A DNA stretch of 15,186 nucleotides from Acidobacteriota bacterium. GTDB taxonomy: Bacteria; Acidobacteriota; UBA4820; DSQY01. Both the position numbers and the translations under genes were made by a program. The notes below the pieces were generated by a model. The model saw only the letters and a program-made list of their open reading frames with translations. It was not told the origin of the DNA and did not search any database. Each line of letters begins with the position of its first letter. Position 1 is the first letter of the stretch. The DNA is taken from positions 2,555-17,740 of the forward strand of contig JAEMPZ010000102.1 in the NCBI GenBank assembly GCA_022759065.1, in the 5' to 3' direction. Below, in pieces: positions 7,920 to 14,998 of this stretch.

Positions 7920-7972
7920 ACACCAGAGCTGTGGGCTTCTAGGCTGAACCCCGTAAAAAGCTGGGGCGGGCC

Positions 7973-8078
7973 AAGTGATTGGTGACTAGCGAATAGTGAC
8001 TTGTGGCGGAAAGGCGCTTCGCATTGCGGCGTCTTGCATTTTTTCTACTAATCACTAATCACGAATCGCTAATCACTT
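7973..8078. repeat. Inverted pair of 7-bp-repeat arms
   Basis: The left arm (AAGT plus GATTGGT, GACTAGC, GAATAGT, GACTTGT; 7973-8004) and the right arm (ACTAATC, ACTAATC, ACGAATC, GCTAATC plus ACTT; 8047-8078) are imperfect inverted copies. The right arm read on the minus strand gives AAGT plus GATTAGC, GATTCGT, GATTAGT, GATTAGT. The loop is about 42 bases, GC-rich with a T6 run at 8039-8044. It sits where plus-strand and minus-strand transcription converge, so a bidirectional terminator role is possible. Further GGCTA/TAGCC inverted words lie at 8081-8110. The rest of 7895-8141 holds no gene. Confidence 0.8.
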
Positions 8079-8141
8079 CATGGCTAATAGCCGATAGCCT
8101 CATCTGGCTAACAGATCCTCTTTGCTGATTAGGCCTTGGCC

Positions 8142-8399
8142 TTATCGTATCCGGCCCTTGATTATGGCTGCTTTTACAACGGCGAATAGCTTGGCCATCT
8201 CTTCCTGAACGGCGGCCTCGATGTGTTTCGGGTTTACCAGGCCCTCTACCGCCGTCGCGTAGCTATGCCGTTTCTGAAAAGCGATTTGGCCGGCAAGATA
8301 AACGCGCACTTCAAGCTCCCGCTTGTCGTCCAGGTCTTCTATTTGGACGTGGTAGTCATTGCCATCCCGGCTGACGTGAGTGTTCAGGCCTATGATCAT
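8142..8399 (-). CDS. Conserved 85-aa protein of unknown function
   Basis: The start is the ATG at 8399, whose ATGA overlaps the TGA of the phosphoesterase, implying translational coupling. The N-terminus reads MIIGLNTHVSRDGNDYHVQI followed by EDLD. I recall a family of small uncharacterised bacterial proteins beginning MITGxNT with YHVQTED at the same place, found in Acidobacteria and deltaproteobacterial-type genomes, and this looks like a member. The pattern after it (VRVYLAGQIAFQKRHSYA, then an amphipathic helix near 56-80) suggests a beta hairpin plus helix. No signal peptide, membrane segment, cysteine or catalytic motif is seen. It ends the operon. A longer in-frame reading up to 8675 is only the antisense-free shadow of the phosphoesterase frame and is not used. 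Confidence 0.82.
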   Translation of the reverse strand: MIIGLNTHVSRDGNDYHVQIEDLDDKRELEVRVYLAGQIAFQKRHSYATAVEGLVNPKHIEAAVQEEMAKLFAVVKAAIIKGRIR

Positions 8400-9145
8400 G
8401 TTCCCGCCAATAAACGGTTGCCTAGGTTCTCGGGAAGCCCGGCCCTGATGATCTTCATCCTGGCCTTCCCCACGGCGTAGGGGACGCGTTTCAGCACGAA
8501 GCGCCGGTTGTCTGGATAGTATTCGCCAAACGAGGCGAGCGGGGTGCGGTCCCTCGGCTGGCCCACGGAACCGGGGTTGATGAGAACCCGGGCCCCTTCT
8601 TCCAAAATGAGCTCCGTGCTCTGGCCTTTGAACTGGATAAACTCTACGGAGTCGCCCGCCTGCCTGAAGGCGCATGGGTAGTGCGTGTGGCCGAAGAAGC
8701 AGACGCTGAAAGCGCAGGACTGGAAGATCTCATAGGCGTCGTAGTCGGAGAAAAGGTAGGCGTCCTCGTCAGGGATAGAGCCGTGGCAAAGGACTATGCC
8801 GTCGCCCAGATCCACCGGGCCGGTTGCGAGCCCCCTGAGAAATGACATGTTGTCTCTTGAAAGCTTTGAAACGGTCCATTCCGCGGAACGCCGCGCCGCG
8901 GCATTGAAGTTTTCCGGCGACGCGAGGCCAGCGGCCACCTTGTCGTGATTGCCGCGAACTACCACGAGCCTTGGTATTTTTCTCAATCGGCTGACCACGG
9001 CGTCCGGGTTAGCCCCATAGCCCACCAAGTCCCCCAGGCAAATAACTTTGTCGTAGCGCCGGCGGCTTACAGCGCGGAGCACGGCGGACAAGGCCTCCAG
9101 GTTGGCGTGAATGTCCGAAAGAATCAGGAAACGCCTGTTAGCCAT
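8396..9145 (-). CDS. Metallophosphoesterase (YfcE/MJ0936-like)
   Basis: Calcineurin-like phosphoesterase of 249 residues with a complete two-metal site: DIHAN (Asp11, His13), GDLVGYG (Asp39), GNHD (Asn66, His67), CHGS (His121) and GHTH (His153, His155). The short GDLVGYG/GNHD spacing and lack of a signal peptide or cap fit the cytosolic YfcE/MJ0936-type phosphodiesterases and the related diadenosine-tetraphosphatase-like proteins. The substrate cannot be told from sequence. It starts 30 bp after aroK and overlaps the 85-aa gene by 4 nt. The Shine-Dalgarno before the ATG is weak (AGG, with a T-rich spacer). Confidence 0.92.
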   Translation of the reverse strand: MANRRFLILSDIHANLEALSAVLRAVSRRRYDKVICLGDLVGYGANPDAVVSRLRKIPRLVVVRGNHDKVAAGLASPENFNAAARRSAEWTVSKLSRDNMSFLRGLATGPVDLGDGIVLCHGSIPDEDAYLFSDYDAYEIFQSCAFSVCFFGHTHYPCAFRQAGDSVEFIQFKGQSTELILEEGARVLINPGSVGQPRDRTPLASFGEYYPDNRRFVLKRVPYAVGKARMKIIRAGLPENLGNRLLAGT

Positions 9146-9175
9146 AAAGAACCTATCCCCGTCTCAAGGTGCAGA

Positions 9176-9661
9176 TTAAACCAGTCGCATCACGGCGTCA
9201 ACCACCTCATCCACGGTGAGGTTCTCGGTCCAGACGCGGTGGCTGGCATGGGAGTAGAGCGCGCGCCGCTTGATGAAGAGCCCGAACAGGTCAGGATCTT
9301 TTGCCAGCGGGCGCCTTGCATCATGGCCTATGCGCCTAATCACCTCTTGGAAAGTCAGGTCCAGGTGCACCGTGGGCCCCAACCGGTTGAGGAAAGGGAT
9401 CGTCTCTTGAGTGAAGCCGCCTCCGCCGACTGCCAGGACCCGTTCGCCCTCTTCTGGAGTTGATAGAATCACGCGCCGCTCAAGGTCGCGAAAATAGGGC
9501 TCCCCCTTTGCGCTGAATATCCTGGCGATCGGCATCCCTTCAAGGTCTTCGATGACCGCATCGCTGTCCTTGAAGGGCCACTTAAGGCGCATGGCGAGAA
9601 TGCGGCCTATCGTGCTCTTGCCGCTGCCCATGAACCCAACAAGAGTGACGGTCGAGCCCAA
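9176..9661 (-). CDS. aroK: Shikimate kinase
   Basis: Phosphorylates the 3-hydroxyl of shikimate with ATP, step five of the chorismate pathway. The 161-residue length is near the family norm. Walker A GFMGSGKST is at 9-17, the shikimate-binding Asp is in DSD (32-34), Arg58 is in YFRDLE, the glycine run is VGGGGFT (78-84), the lid arginine is in RRPLA (116-120), and the adenine-loop block KRRALY is at 131-136. The start is TTG at 9661, directly after the TAA of the oxidoreductase with no gap, and GGAG of the preceding gene's end serves as ribosome-binding site. The next in-frame ATG (codon 11) would remove part of the Walker A strand, so TTG is preferred. Confidence 0.95.
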   Translation of the reverse strand: MGSTVTLVGFMGSGKSTIGRILAMRLKWPFKDSDAVIEDLEGMPIARIFSAKGEPYFRDLERRVILSTPEEGERVLAVGGGGFTQETIPFLNRLGPTVHLDLTFQEVIRRIGHDARRPLAKDPDLFGLFIKRRALYSHASHRVWTENLTVDEVVDAVMRLV

Positions 9662-10681
9662 TTACTCCATCTCCCCGACTTTTACCAGGAGCTTTCCCGT
9701 GTTGGCGCCTTCAAACAGTCCCAGGAAGGCCTTCGGCGCGTTTTCGATCCCCTCGATTATCGTCTCCCTGGCCTTCAGGCGGCCTTCGGCCATCCACCGC
9801 TGCAGCTCGACCATCGCCGTGGGGAATCGCTGCTGAAAATCGTAGACGATGAAGCCTTCGGCGCGAGCCCTGTTGACAAGCAAAGTCGCCAGAATTCTCG
9901 GCCCTCTCGGAGGGTTCTTCGCGTTGTAATGGGCGATCTGGCCGCAGACGACGATCCGCGCCTTCTGGTTGATCAACCCGATGGCGGCGTCGCTCACTGT
10001 GCCGCCCACGTTGTCAAAATATACATCCACGCCATTTGGACAGGCTGCACCAAGAGCCTCCCTGAGATCAGGATGGGCCTTGTAGTTTACGGCGGCATCG
10101 AAGCCAAGGCCTTCGGTAAGCCACCGCGCCTTCTCGTCTGAACCGGCCACGCCCACGACCATGCACCCTTTGATCTTGGCAATCTGCCCCGCGGTGGACC
10201 CCACGGCTCCCGCCGCGCCTGAGACCAGAACCGTTTCGCCTTCCCTGGCTTTGCCCACTTCAAGCAGCCCGAAATAGGCCGTCAGTCCGGGCATTCCAAG
10301 AACGCCTAGGGCGTAGGAAGCCTTCAAGGCCCGAAGCGCCACCTTCTCAAGCTCTTCGCCAGGCATCACCGCATAGCTCTGCCAACCCGTGAAGCCAAGC
10401 ACCAAATCACCCTTGTCAAACCTGGGATGCCTGGATTCGAGCACTTGACCCACGGATTGGCCCGCGATCGTCTGGCCGACTTTCATCGGCTCAACGTAAC
10501 TTTTCACGGGACTCATCCGCCCCCGCACGTAGGGGTCAACCGAGAGCCAGATGACTTTTACAAGCACCTGTCCATCACCCGGTGGAAGCACGGGCGCTTC
10601 CATGTACTGGAACGCGCTTTCGTCAACCATGCCTTCGGGATAGGCGGCAAGCCGCCAGCGTTTGTTGATCCGCTCGGTCAT
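9662..10681 (-). CDS. NADP-dependent zinc-independent oxidoreductase (COG2130 type)
   Basis: Medium-chain dehydrogenase/reductase of 339 residues in the leukotriene-B4 12-hydroxydehydrogenase/prostaglandin reductase/CurA group, which reduces the C=C bond of enones with NADPH. Family marks are SVDPYVRGRM (47-56), the AxxGxxG nucleotide loop in SGAAGAVGS (154-162), and YFDNVGG near 220. The catalytic and structural zinc ligands of alcohol dehydrogenases are absent. Its ATG overlaps the folA stop by 4 nt and aroK follows with no gap, so it is translated with them. The physiological substrate is unknown; quinones, enals and other activated alkenes are all used within the family. Confidence 0.92.
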   Translation of the reverse strand: MTERINKRWRLAAYPEGMVDESAFQYMEAPVLPPGDGQVLVKVIWLSVDPYVRGRMSPVKSYVEPMKVGQTIAGQSVGQVLESRHPRFDKGDLVLGFTGWQSYAVMPGEELEKVALRALKASYALGVLGMPGLTAYFGLLEVGKAREGETVLVSGAAGAVGSTAGQIAKIKGCMVVGVAGSDEKARWLTEGLGFDAAVNYKAHPDLREALGAACPNGVDVYFDNVGGTVSDAAIGLINQKARIVVCGQIAHYNAKNPPRGPRILATLLVNRARAEGFIVYDFQQRFPTAMVELQRWMAEGRLKARETIIEGIENAPKAFLGLFEGANTGKLLVKVGEME

Positions 10682-11160
10682 TTTCGCCTCCTACGTTCGT
10701 ACGCCACGAAACGGCAACGCCCTGGCGCGGGCGTCCTTACTTCGGCGGCGGAAAAATCCTCCTCGCCGAAGTGGGGGAAAAAAGCGTCCCCTTCGAAGTC
10801 GCCTTCAACCAGGGTCAAGTATATCCTGTCCGCCAAGGCGAGTGTAGCCTCGTATACCTCCTGGCCGCCGGCGACGAAAACCTCCAGCGGCGTCCCCCTG
10901 TAGGGTGACAGCGCCTCTTCCACGCCATGCGCCACTTTGCAGCCGGGCGCTCGGTAATCGGGATTTCTGGAAAGGACCGTCATTTCGCGCCCTTCAAGCG
11001 GCCCGTCCAGCGTTTCCCACGTCTTGCGGCCAATGATTACGGGATGCCCCAAGGTCTTTTCCTTGAAGTGGGCCAAGTCCTCTGGAAGGCGCCACGGAAC
11101 CTTGCCGTGATGTCCTATGACCCTGTTCTTTGCCATGGCGGCAATGAGCGAAACGAGCAA
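10678..11160 (-). CDS. folA: Dihydrofolate reductase
   Basis: Reduces dihydrofolate to tetrahydrofolate with NADPH, needed for thymidylate and purine synthesis. The 160 residues show SLIAAMAKNRVIG (4-16), PWRLPEDLAHFK (22-33) with the substrate-protonating Asp28, GRKTWE (44-49), TVLSRNP (about 61-67) and the cofactor glycine pair VAGGQEVY (about 96-103). A TTG start at 11160 is inferred, with GGAGG about four bases upstream. The first ATG, at codon 9, would delete the first beta strand, so it is unlikely. It begins 22 bp after the prenyltransferase stop and overlaps the oxidoreductase start. thyA is not in the window. Confidence 0.95.
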   Translation of the reverse strand: MLVSLIAAMAKNRVIGHHGKVPWRLPEDLAHFKEKTLGHPVIIGRKTWETLDGPLEGREMTVLSRNPDYRAPGCKVAHGVEEALSPYRGTPLEVFVAGGQEVYEATLALADRIYLTLVEGDFEGDAFFPHFGEEDFSAAEVRTPAPGRCRFVAYERRRRK

Positions 11161-11182
11161 CGCGCCTCCAGTGGAAGAATCG

Positions 11183-12157
11183 CTACAAGAGGTAAGCCAG
11201 CCCCAAACCGATCTGCGCGGCCATCATCATGCCGTACATTTCCGTCCAGGATGGATGATTCTCCGTGTAAGCCAACTCATCCGGGTTTCTCACGATCAGA
11301 TAAAAAGTGTAGCCGCCCCATGCCACGAGCAACGCGCAGAGCGCCATGAGGAGAGGGGGGCTTCCGGTCAGCAGCTTGCCACCGCGGCCGTCGCCGAGCA
11401 CGAGCCCCAATGGCAATAAAAGCCACGGAAGAACGAATGAAGGGGCGATCATCCAAGCCGCCTTTTTCGGGCCGTAAACGACAGGCAGCGTCCGGCAGCC
11501 ACCGGCCTCGTCGCCCTTCATGTCTGAGAAATCCTTTGTTGACGACGCCCCGAGCAGGAAGAAGAAGAAGAGGGCGCCTAAATACCACGGCTCCCACAGG
11601 GCGACGTTGGCCACCATCGCCCATCCGGCAACCTTCAGAAGTTCTCCGCGCGCGGCCGCGATGGTGACGTTTGCCCATATCCCCCTCGCTTTTGTGCGGC
11701 CAAACGCGGGCGCCGAGTAGATGAAGGTGCAGAGGAGGCCGCCGAGGTATATCCAGAAGCAGGCGTGAGCGCTCCACGGGGCGAAGGTGCGCGACGAAAA
11801 CGAAACATCGTGAGGAGGGGGAACTATCCACCAGATCGGCACGAGCGCCACGACGTACATCCCGATCGAACCCCAGAACGCCGCTCTCACGCTGACCTCT
11901 CCCGTGCAAAGAGGCCTGTTCGGCTTGTTCACCTTATCAATTTCAAGGTCGTAAACCTGGTTTATGATGTTTGACGCGGCGTTCATCAATGAAGCGCAGA
12001 AGGAGCTGACGACGATCACCCAGAAAAGCTCCCATGTAAAGGATTTGTAAGGGTTGTGCGCCGACCCCCACGCGCACGCCGAGCCGGAGAGAATTCCGAG
12101 CAGCGGCGGAAGCAGCGTGAAGGGCCGCGCCATCGAAACCCACGGTTTGAGATTCAT
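11183..12157 (-). CDS. UbiA-family prenyltransferase
   Basis: Polytopic inner-membrane enzyme (324 aa, roughly eight or nine hydrophobic segments) that moves a polyprenyl group from its diphosphate to an acceptor. Both Mg-diphosphate motifs are intact: NQVYDLEID (66-74, NxxxDxxxD) and DFSDMKGD (209-216, DxxDxxxD). The IYSAP segment (146-150) and the TLPVVYG stretch after the second motif resemble chlorophyll synthase, homogentisate prenyltransferase and digeranylgeranylglyceryl-phosphate synthase more than UbiA itself; this is a judgement by eye. The acceptor is therefore open. The ATG at 12157 overlaps the stop of the kinase gene by 4 nt. An in-frame extension to 12283 has a soluble, unrelated-looking N-terminus and overlaps the kinase; it is rejected. 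Confidence 0.88.
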   Translation of the reverse strand: MNLKPWVSMARPFTLLPPLLGILSGSACAWGSAHNPYKSFTWELFWVIVVSSFCASLMNAASNIINQVYDLEIDKVNKPNRPLCTGEVSVRAAFWGSIGMYVVALVPIWWIVPPPHDVSFSSRTFAPWSAHACFWIYLGGLLCTFIYSAPAFGRTKARGIWANVTIAAARGELLKVAGWAMVANVALWEPWYLGALFFFFLLGASSTKDFSDMKGDEAGGCRTLPVVYGPKKAAWMIAPSFVLPWLLLPLGLVLGDGRGGKLLTGSPPLLMALCALLVAWGGYTFYLIVRNPDELAYTENHPSWTEMYGMMMAAQIGLGLAYLL

Positions 12158-13629
12158 GGCATCCCCCTCAACAATAAAAATATGGACTTGGCTATCTCGG
12201 GCGCATAGGTGAGCATCCCGGCGATGCCGCCAAGCATCACGTGGATTATCTCCTTCGAGAAGTAGTTGCGCGAAGCGTTCCACTCATTAAACCAGGACTC
12301 GATAAAGAAACAGAATATCGTGGCAACAAAGAAACCGAGGAATGGAAAGCCCGCAGGCCACGGCAAGAAAGGAAACTCGGGGCTATACAAGCACCACAGC
12401 CACGTCGCTCCGGCAAATAAGGCCAGCACGGCAAGCCCAGCCAGCGTCCCCTTTAGCGATATCGCGCCGACGCTGCCGGCGGGGACGGCCTTCATGGACT
12501 TCAGGGACCATGTCTTTCCGCGGGACGTCTTGCCGAATTCGGAAGCCGCCGTGTCGGCAGCGTACGTGGCCAGCGATGCGACGAATGCGGGAAATGACAA
12601 GAGCGCGAAGATGGCTGGCACGAAGCCTTTTGAAAAGACCGAGCCCGCGCGCCTTTGCCCTCCGTGCGCCTCGGCTATGCCGCGCTGCTCTTTCACCTTC
12701 TTGCCGTAGTAAGTCGAACCGTTGGCCACGAGGTAAAAGAGCAAAAGCATCGCGTAACCTGGAATGCCGAGGCCGAAGGCAACCATCGCGCCGAAGACAA
12801 GCCCGAGCAAGAATCCCCATTTGTCCACCCACCCGCGCTTGAAGGCAGCGCCTGCGAGCACCGCGTTGAGAAGCAGCAAAACCATGATCTCATCAAGAGT
12901 CCATAACTCATTAGAGGTGAAGTGAAAATAGGACCATGGACCTCCCTCGTATGTCGCAAGGGTTAGTACAACCCAGGCGGAGAGCGGCACAGTAAGATTG
13001 TCGTCAATCTGGCCAGGAAGCGACTCCATGATTGCCGCCACCAATCCGGCCAGTATAAAAATGCCAAAGGGAACCCAATTCAATGTGAACCTGCCAAGAA
13101 GGCCATAAGCATACGGGCCTAGCGAAGGGCAAACAAACCAAGCCCCGAAATAGGCGGCGGGGGTTCCGAACACAAGAAATCCGACAAGTCCAGCCCAGCT
13201 CTTCTTCTTGTTCCAAGGAAGCTTTGGCCCATGAATAAAGATCCCGCAGAGAGCGCCCAAAGCATCCCCAACCGCCAAAAACAACCATGAAGCGGTTGCC
13301 AAGGCCAACGCCCTCGAGCTGAAGAACCTGCTAATCCATGAGTGTTCGAACTCGATATCAGAAAGCGCCCACGCCCAGCTCAGCAGGATGATGACGAGCA
13401 CCACTGCCGGGTATCCAATCATGCCCGAATAGCCGCGTTCCTTCTCTTCCGGGCGTTCGAGCTTCTTCATACCGTAGTGGGGAAAAAGGTAGAGGTTGTG
13501 GAGCAGCGCCACGAGCGCGCACAAGGCCGCCTGCCAGGGCGTGAGCCACCTGAGGCAGAGGGCGAAGAGCCCCATGCTCATGTGGAGAAGCTTGCGGTAT
13601 ACCTCCCGTTTGACCTCCGGCCTCATCAT
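12154..13629 (-). CDS. Fused prenol kinase (VTE5/SEC59-like) and DUF92 (VTE6-like) membrane protein
   Basis: 491-residue polytopic membrane protein made of two related halves. Residues 1-250 look like the CTP-dependent dolichol/phytol kinase and CdsA-like superfamily: RKLLHMSMG (12-20), LAVGDALGALCG (118-129), NKKKSWAGLVGF (140-151) and the acidic ESLPGQIDDNLTVPL (202-216). Residues about 255-490 look like DUF92/TMEM19: the conserved YYGKKVKEQRGIAEAHGG (307-324), YAADTAASEFGK (356-367) and GSVGAISLKGTLAG (385-398). In plants VTE5 makes phytyl phosphate and VTE6 phytyl diphosphate. Here a single chain could perform both steps, and the neighbouring UbiA enzyme would use the product. The ATG at 13629 overlaps the murA stop by 4 nt; a second ATG follows at 13626. 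The exact prenol is unknown. Confidence 0.8.
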   Translation of the reverse strand: MMRPEVKREVYRKLLHMSMGLFALCLRWLTPWQAALCALVALLHNLYLFPHYGMKKLERPEEKERGYSGMIGYPAVVLVIILLSWAWALSDIEFEHSWISRFFSSRALALATASWLFLAVGDALGALCGIFIHGPKLPWNKKKSWAGLVGFLVFGTPAAYFGAWFVCPSLGPYAYGLLGRFTLNWVPFGIFILAGLVAAIMESLPGQIDDNLTVPLSAWVVLTLATYEGGPWSYFHFTSNELWTLDEIMVLLLLNAVLAGAAFKRGWVDKWGFLLGLVFGAMVAFGLGIPGYAMLLLFYLVANGSTYYGKKVKEQRGIAEAHGGQRRAGSVFSKGFVPAIFALLSFPAFVASLATYAADTAASEFGKTSRGKTWSLKSMKAVPAGSVGAISLKGTLAGLAVLALFAGATWLWCLYSPEFPFLPWPAGFPFLGFFVATIFCFFIESWFNEWNASRNYFSKEIIHVMLGGIAGMLTYAPEIAKSIFLLLRGMP

Positions 13630-14882
13630 GTCTGAACCCTGCTGATGCGCGCGCCCAAAGCGTTCAGCCTCTCCTCCAGCCGCTCGTAACCGCGGTCGAG
13701 GTGATAGATTCGGCGCACCTCGCTTCGGCCCTTGGCGCACAGGGCCGCAAGGACGAGGCAGGCGGAGGCGCGAAGGTCGCTCGCCATCGTCTCGGCGCCG
13801 TTGAGCGGCGTAGGCCCGTTGACGACCGAGACGTTCCCGTCAATCCTGATGTCAGCGCCCATCCGCATCAGCTCTGGAACGTGCATGAACCTGTTCTCGA
13901 AGACAGTTTCCTTCACGACGCCAGCTCCTCTCGCCTGCGTGAGAAGCGCCATGAACTGCGCCTGCAAGTCGGTTGGGAAACCGGGGTGTGGCGCCGTTGT
14001 GATGTCCACCGCGCGAAGCTCCCCGGTGGCACGGAGCCGTATCGAGCCATTAACAAGCTCGATGGCGGCTCCCATCTCCCTCAACTTCACCAAGAGCGCG
14101 TCAAGATGGCCAGCGTTCGCCGATTCGACCGTGACGTCTCCATTGGTAATGGCAGCGGCTATCAAAAAGGTTCCCGCCTCGACGCGGTCTGGAATGCAGG
14201 CGTGTTCCGCGCCGTGCAGGCCTGGAACCCCTTCCACGACGAGCGTTCCCGTATCAAGGCCCTCGATTGATGCGCCCATCTTTATAAGGAGGCTGGCGAG
14301 GTCGGCTATCTCGGGCTCCAGGGCCGCGTTCCGTATCGTGGTTTTGCCTTCGGCCATGACCGACGCCATAAGGACGTTCTGCGTCCCGCCGACCGTGGGC
14401 ATGTCGAAGACCACTTCTGCGCCGCGAAGCTTTGAAGCTTCCGCTTCGATATAGCCGTGCTCGATGCGGATGTCAGCGCCAAGCGCGCCCAGTCCCTTCA
14501 AGTGCTGGTCCAGAGGCCTGGCGCCAATCGCGCATCCTCCGGGCAAGGCGACGCGCGCCCTGCCAAAGCGCGCAAGGAGCGGCCCCAACGTGACGGCGCT
14601 GGCTCTCATCTTGCGCACGAGATCGTACGGGCATTCAGGCGAAGGTATCTCTTCCGCCGTTATGACCATGGGCCGGCCGGGTTCATCTTCAACCGTAGCC
14701 CCTAAGTGGCGAAGAATCCCGGCCATGTAAGCTATATCCTGAAGCTGGGCGTGCGCCTTGAAAACGACCGGCTCTGGCGTAAGAAGCGCCGCGGCCATGC
14801 AAGGCAGGAGCGCGTTTTTCGCCGTCCGAACCTCTACGCGCCCTTCAAGCTTTGTCTCGCCTTCGATGACGAAGTAATCCAT
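13626..14882 (-). CDS. murA: UDP-N-acetylglucosamine 1-carboxyvinyltransferase
   Basis: First committed step of peptidoglycan synthesis: transfers enolpyruvate from PEP to UDP-GlcNAc in the cytoplasm. The 418 residues are the normal length. Lys22-Asn23 (AKNALLP), the catalytic loop PGGCAIGARP with Cys117 and Arg122, Asp305 in PTDLQAQF and the ENRF segment (329-332) are all present. Having Cys rather than Asp at the loop predicts fosfomycin sensitivity. A small difference is Thr20 where many MurA proteins have Gly before AKN. GGGAGG lies about five bases before the ATG. It leads the leftward eight-gene operon, and its stop overlaps the start of the prenol kinase gene. Confidence 0.97.
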   Translation of the reverse strand: MDYFVIEGETKLEGRVEVRTAKNALLPCMAAALLTPEPVVFKAHAQLQDIAYMAGILRHLGATVEDEPGRPMVITAEEIPSPECPYDLVRKMRASAVTLGPLLARFGRARVALPGGCAIGARPLDQHLKGLGALGADIRIEHGYIEAEASKLRGAEVVFDMPTVGGTQNVLMASVMAEGKTTIRNAALEPEIADLASLLIKMGASIEGLDTGTLVVEGVPGLHGAEHACIPDRVEAGTFLIAAAITNGDVTVESANAGHLDALLVKLREMGAAIELVNGSIRLRATGELRAVDITTAPHPGFPTDLQAQFMALLTQARGAGVVKETVFENRFMHVPELMRMGADIRIDGNVSVVNGPTPLNGAETMASDLRASACLVLAALCAKGRSEVRRIYHLDRGYERLEERLNALGARISRVQT

Positions 14883-14898
14883 CTTCCCTCCCGCTATT

Positions 14899-14904
14899 AG
14901 TATA
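14899..14904 (-). promoter_or_regulatory. Possible -10 element of the murA operon
   Basis: TATACT on the minus strand matches the -10 consensus in five of six positions and lies 16 bases before the murA ATG. No acceptable -35 hexamer is found 16-18 bp upstream, where the 7-bp repeats begin. The transcript leader would be about ten bases. Tentative. Confidence 0.3.
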
Positions 14905-14906
14905 AT

Positions 14907-14962
14907 GGATGATAGATGATGGATGATAGATGAGGGATGAGGGATGATAGATGAGGGATGAG
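14907..14962. repeat. Eight 7-bp units upstream of murA
   Basis: Contiguous units GGATGAT, AGATGAT, GGATGAT, AGATGAG, GGATGAG, GGATGAT, AGATGAG, GGATGAG, followed by a joint GGCGGAAGCATGAAGAG (14963-14979) and GAAGAGT words. The array begins directly behind the possible -10 element of murA, so length changes could affect the promoter's upstream half. Confidence 0.88.
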
Positions 14963-14998
14963 GGCGGAAGCATGAAGAGTGAAGAGTGTTAGCCGAAA

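Noticed and set aside
8130..8143. AGGCCTTGGCCTT palindrome as terminator of the leftward operon
   Set aside because: The stem is only four or five base pairs and no T-run follows on the minus strand.
8400..8675. 177-aa version of the small YHVQ-type protein
   Set aside because: The added part is the phosphoesterase gene read in another frame; the family-like N-terminus and the ATGA overlap place the start at 8399.
12158..12283. 42-residue N-terminal extension of the UbiA protein
   Set aside because: It overlaps the kinase coding sequence, is soluble and arginine-rich, and the ATG at 12157 gives the usual UbiA N-terminus with an ATGA overlap.
13630..13740. 37-residue extension of the kinase fusion into murA
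   Set aside because: It is murA sequence in another frame; ATG at 13629 overlaps the murA stop and precedes the RKLLH motif correctly.
14901..14906. Plus-strand TATAAT as a promoter
   Set aside because: No plus-strand gene follows and no -35 is present; it coincides with the minus-strand -10 candidate of murA.
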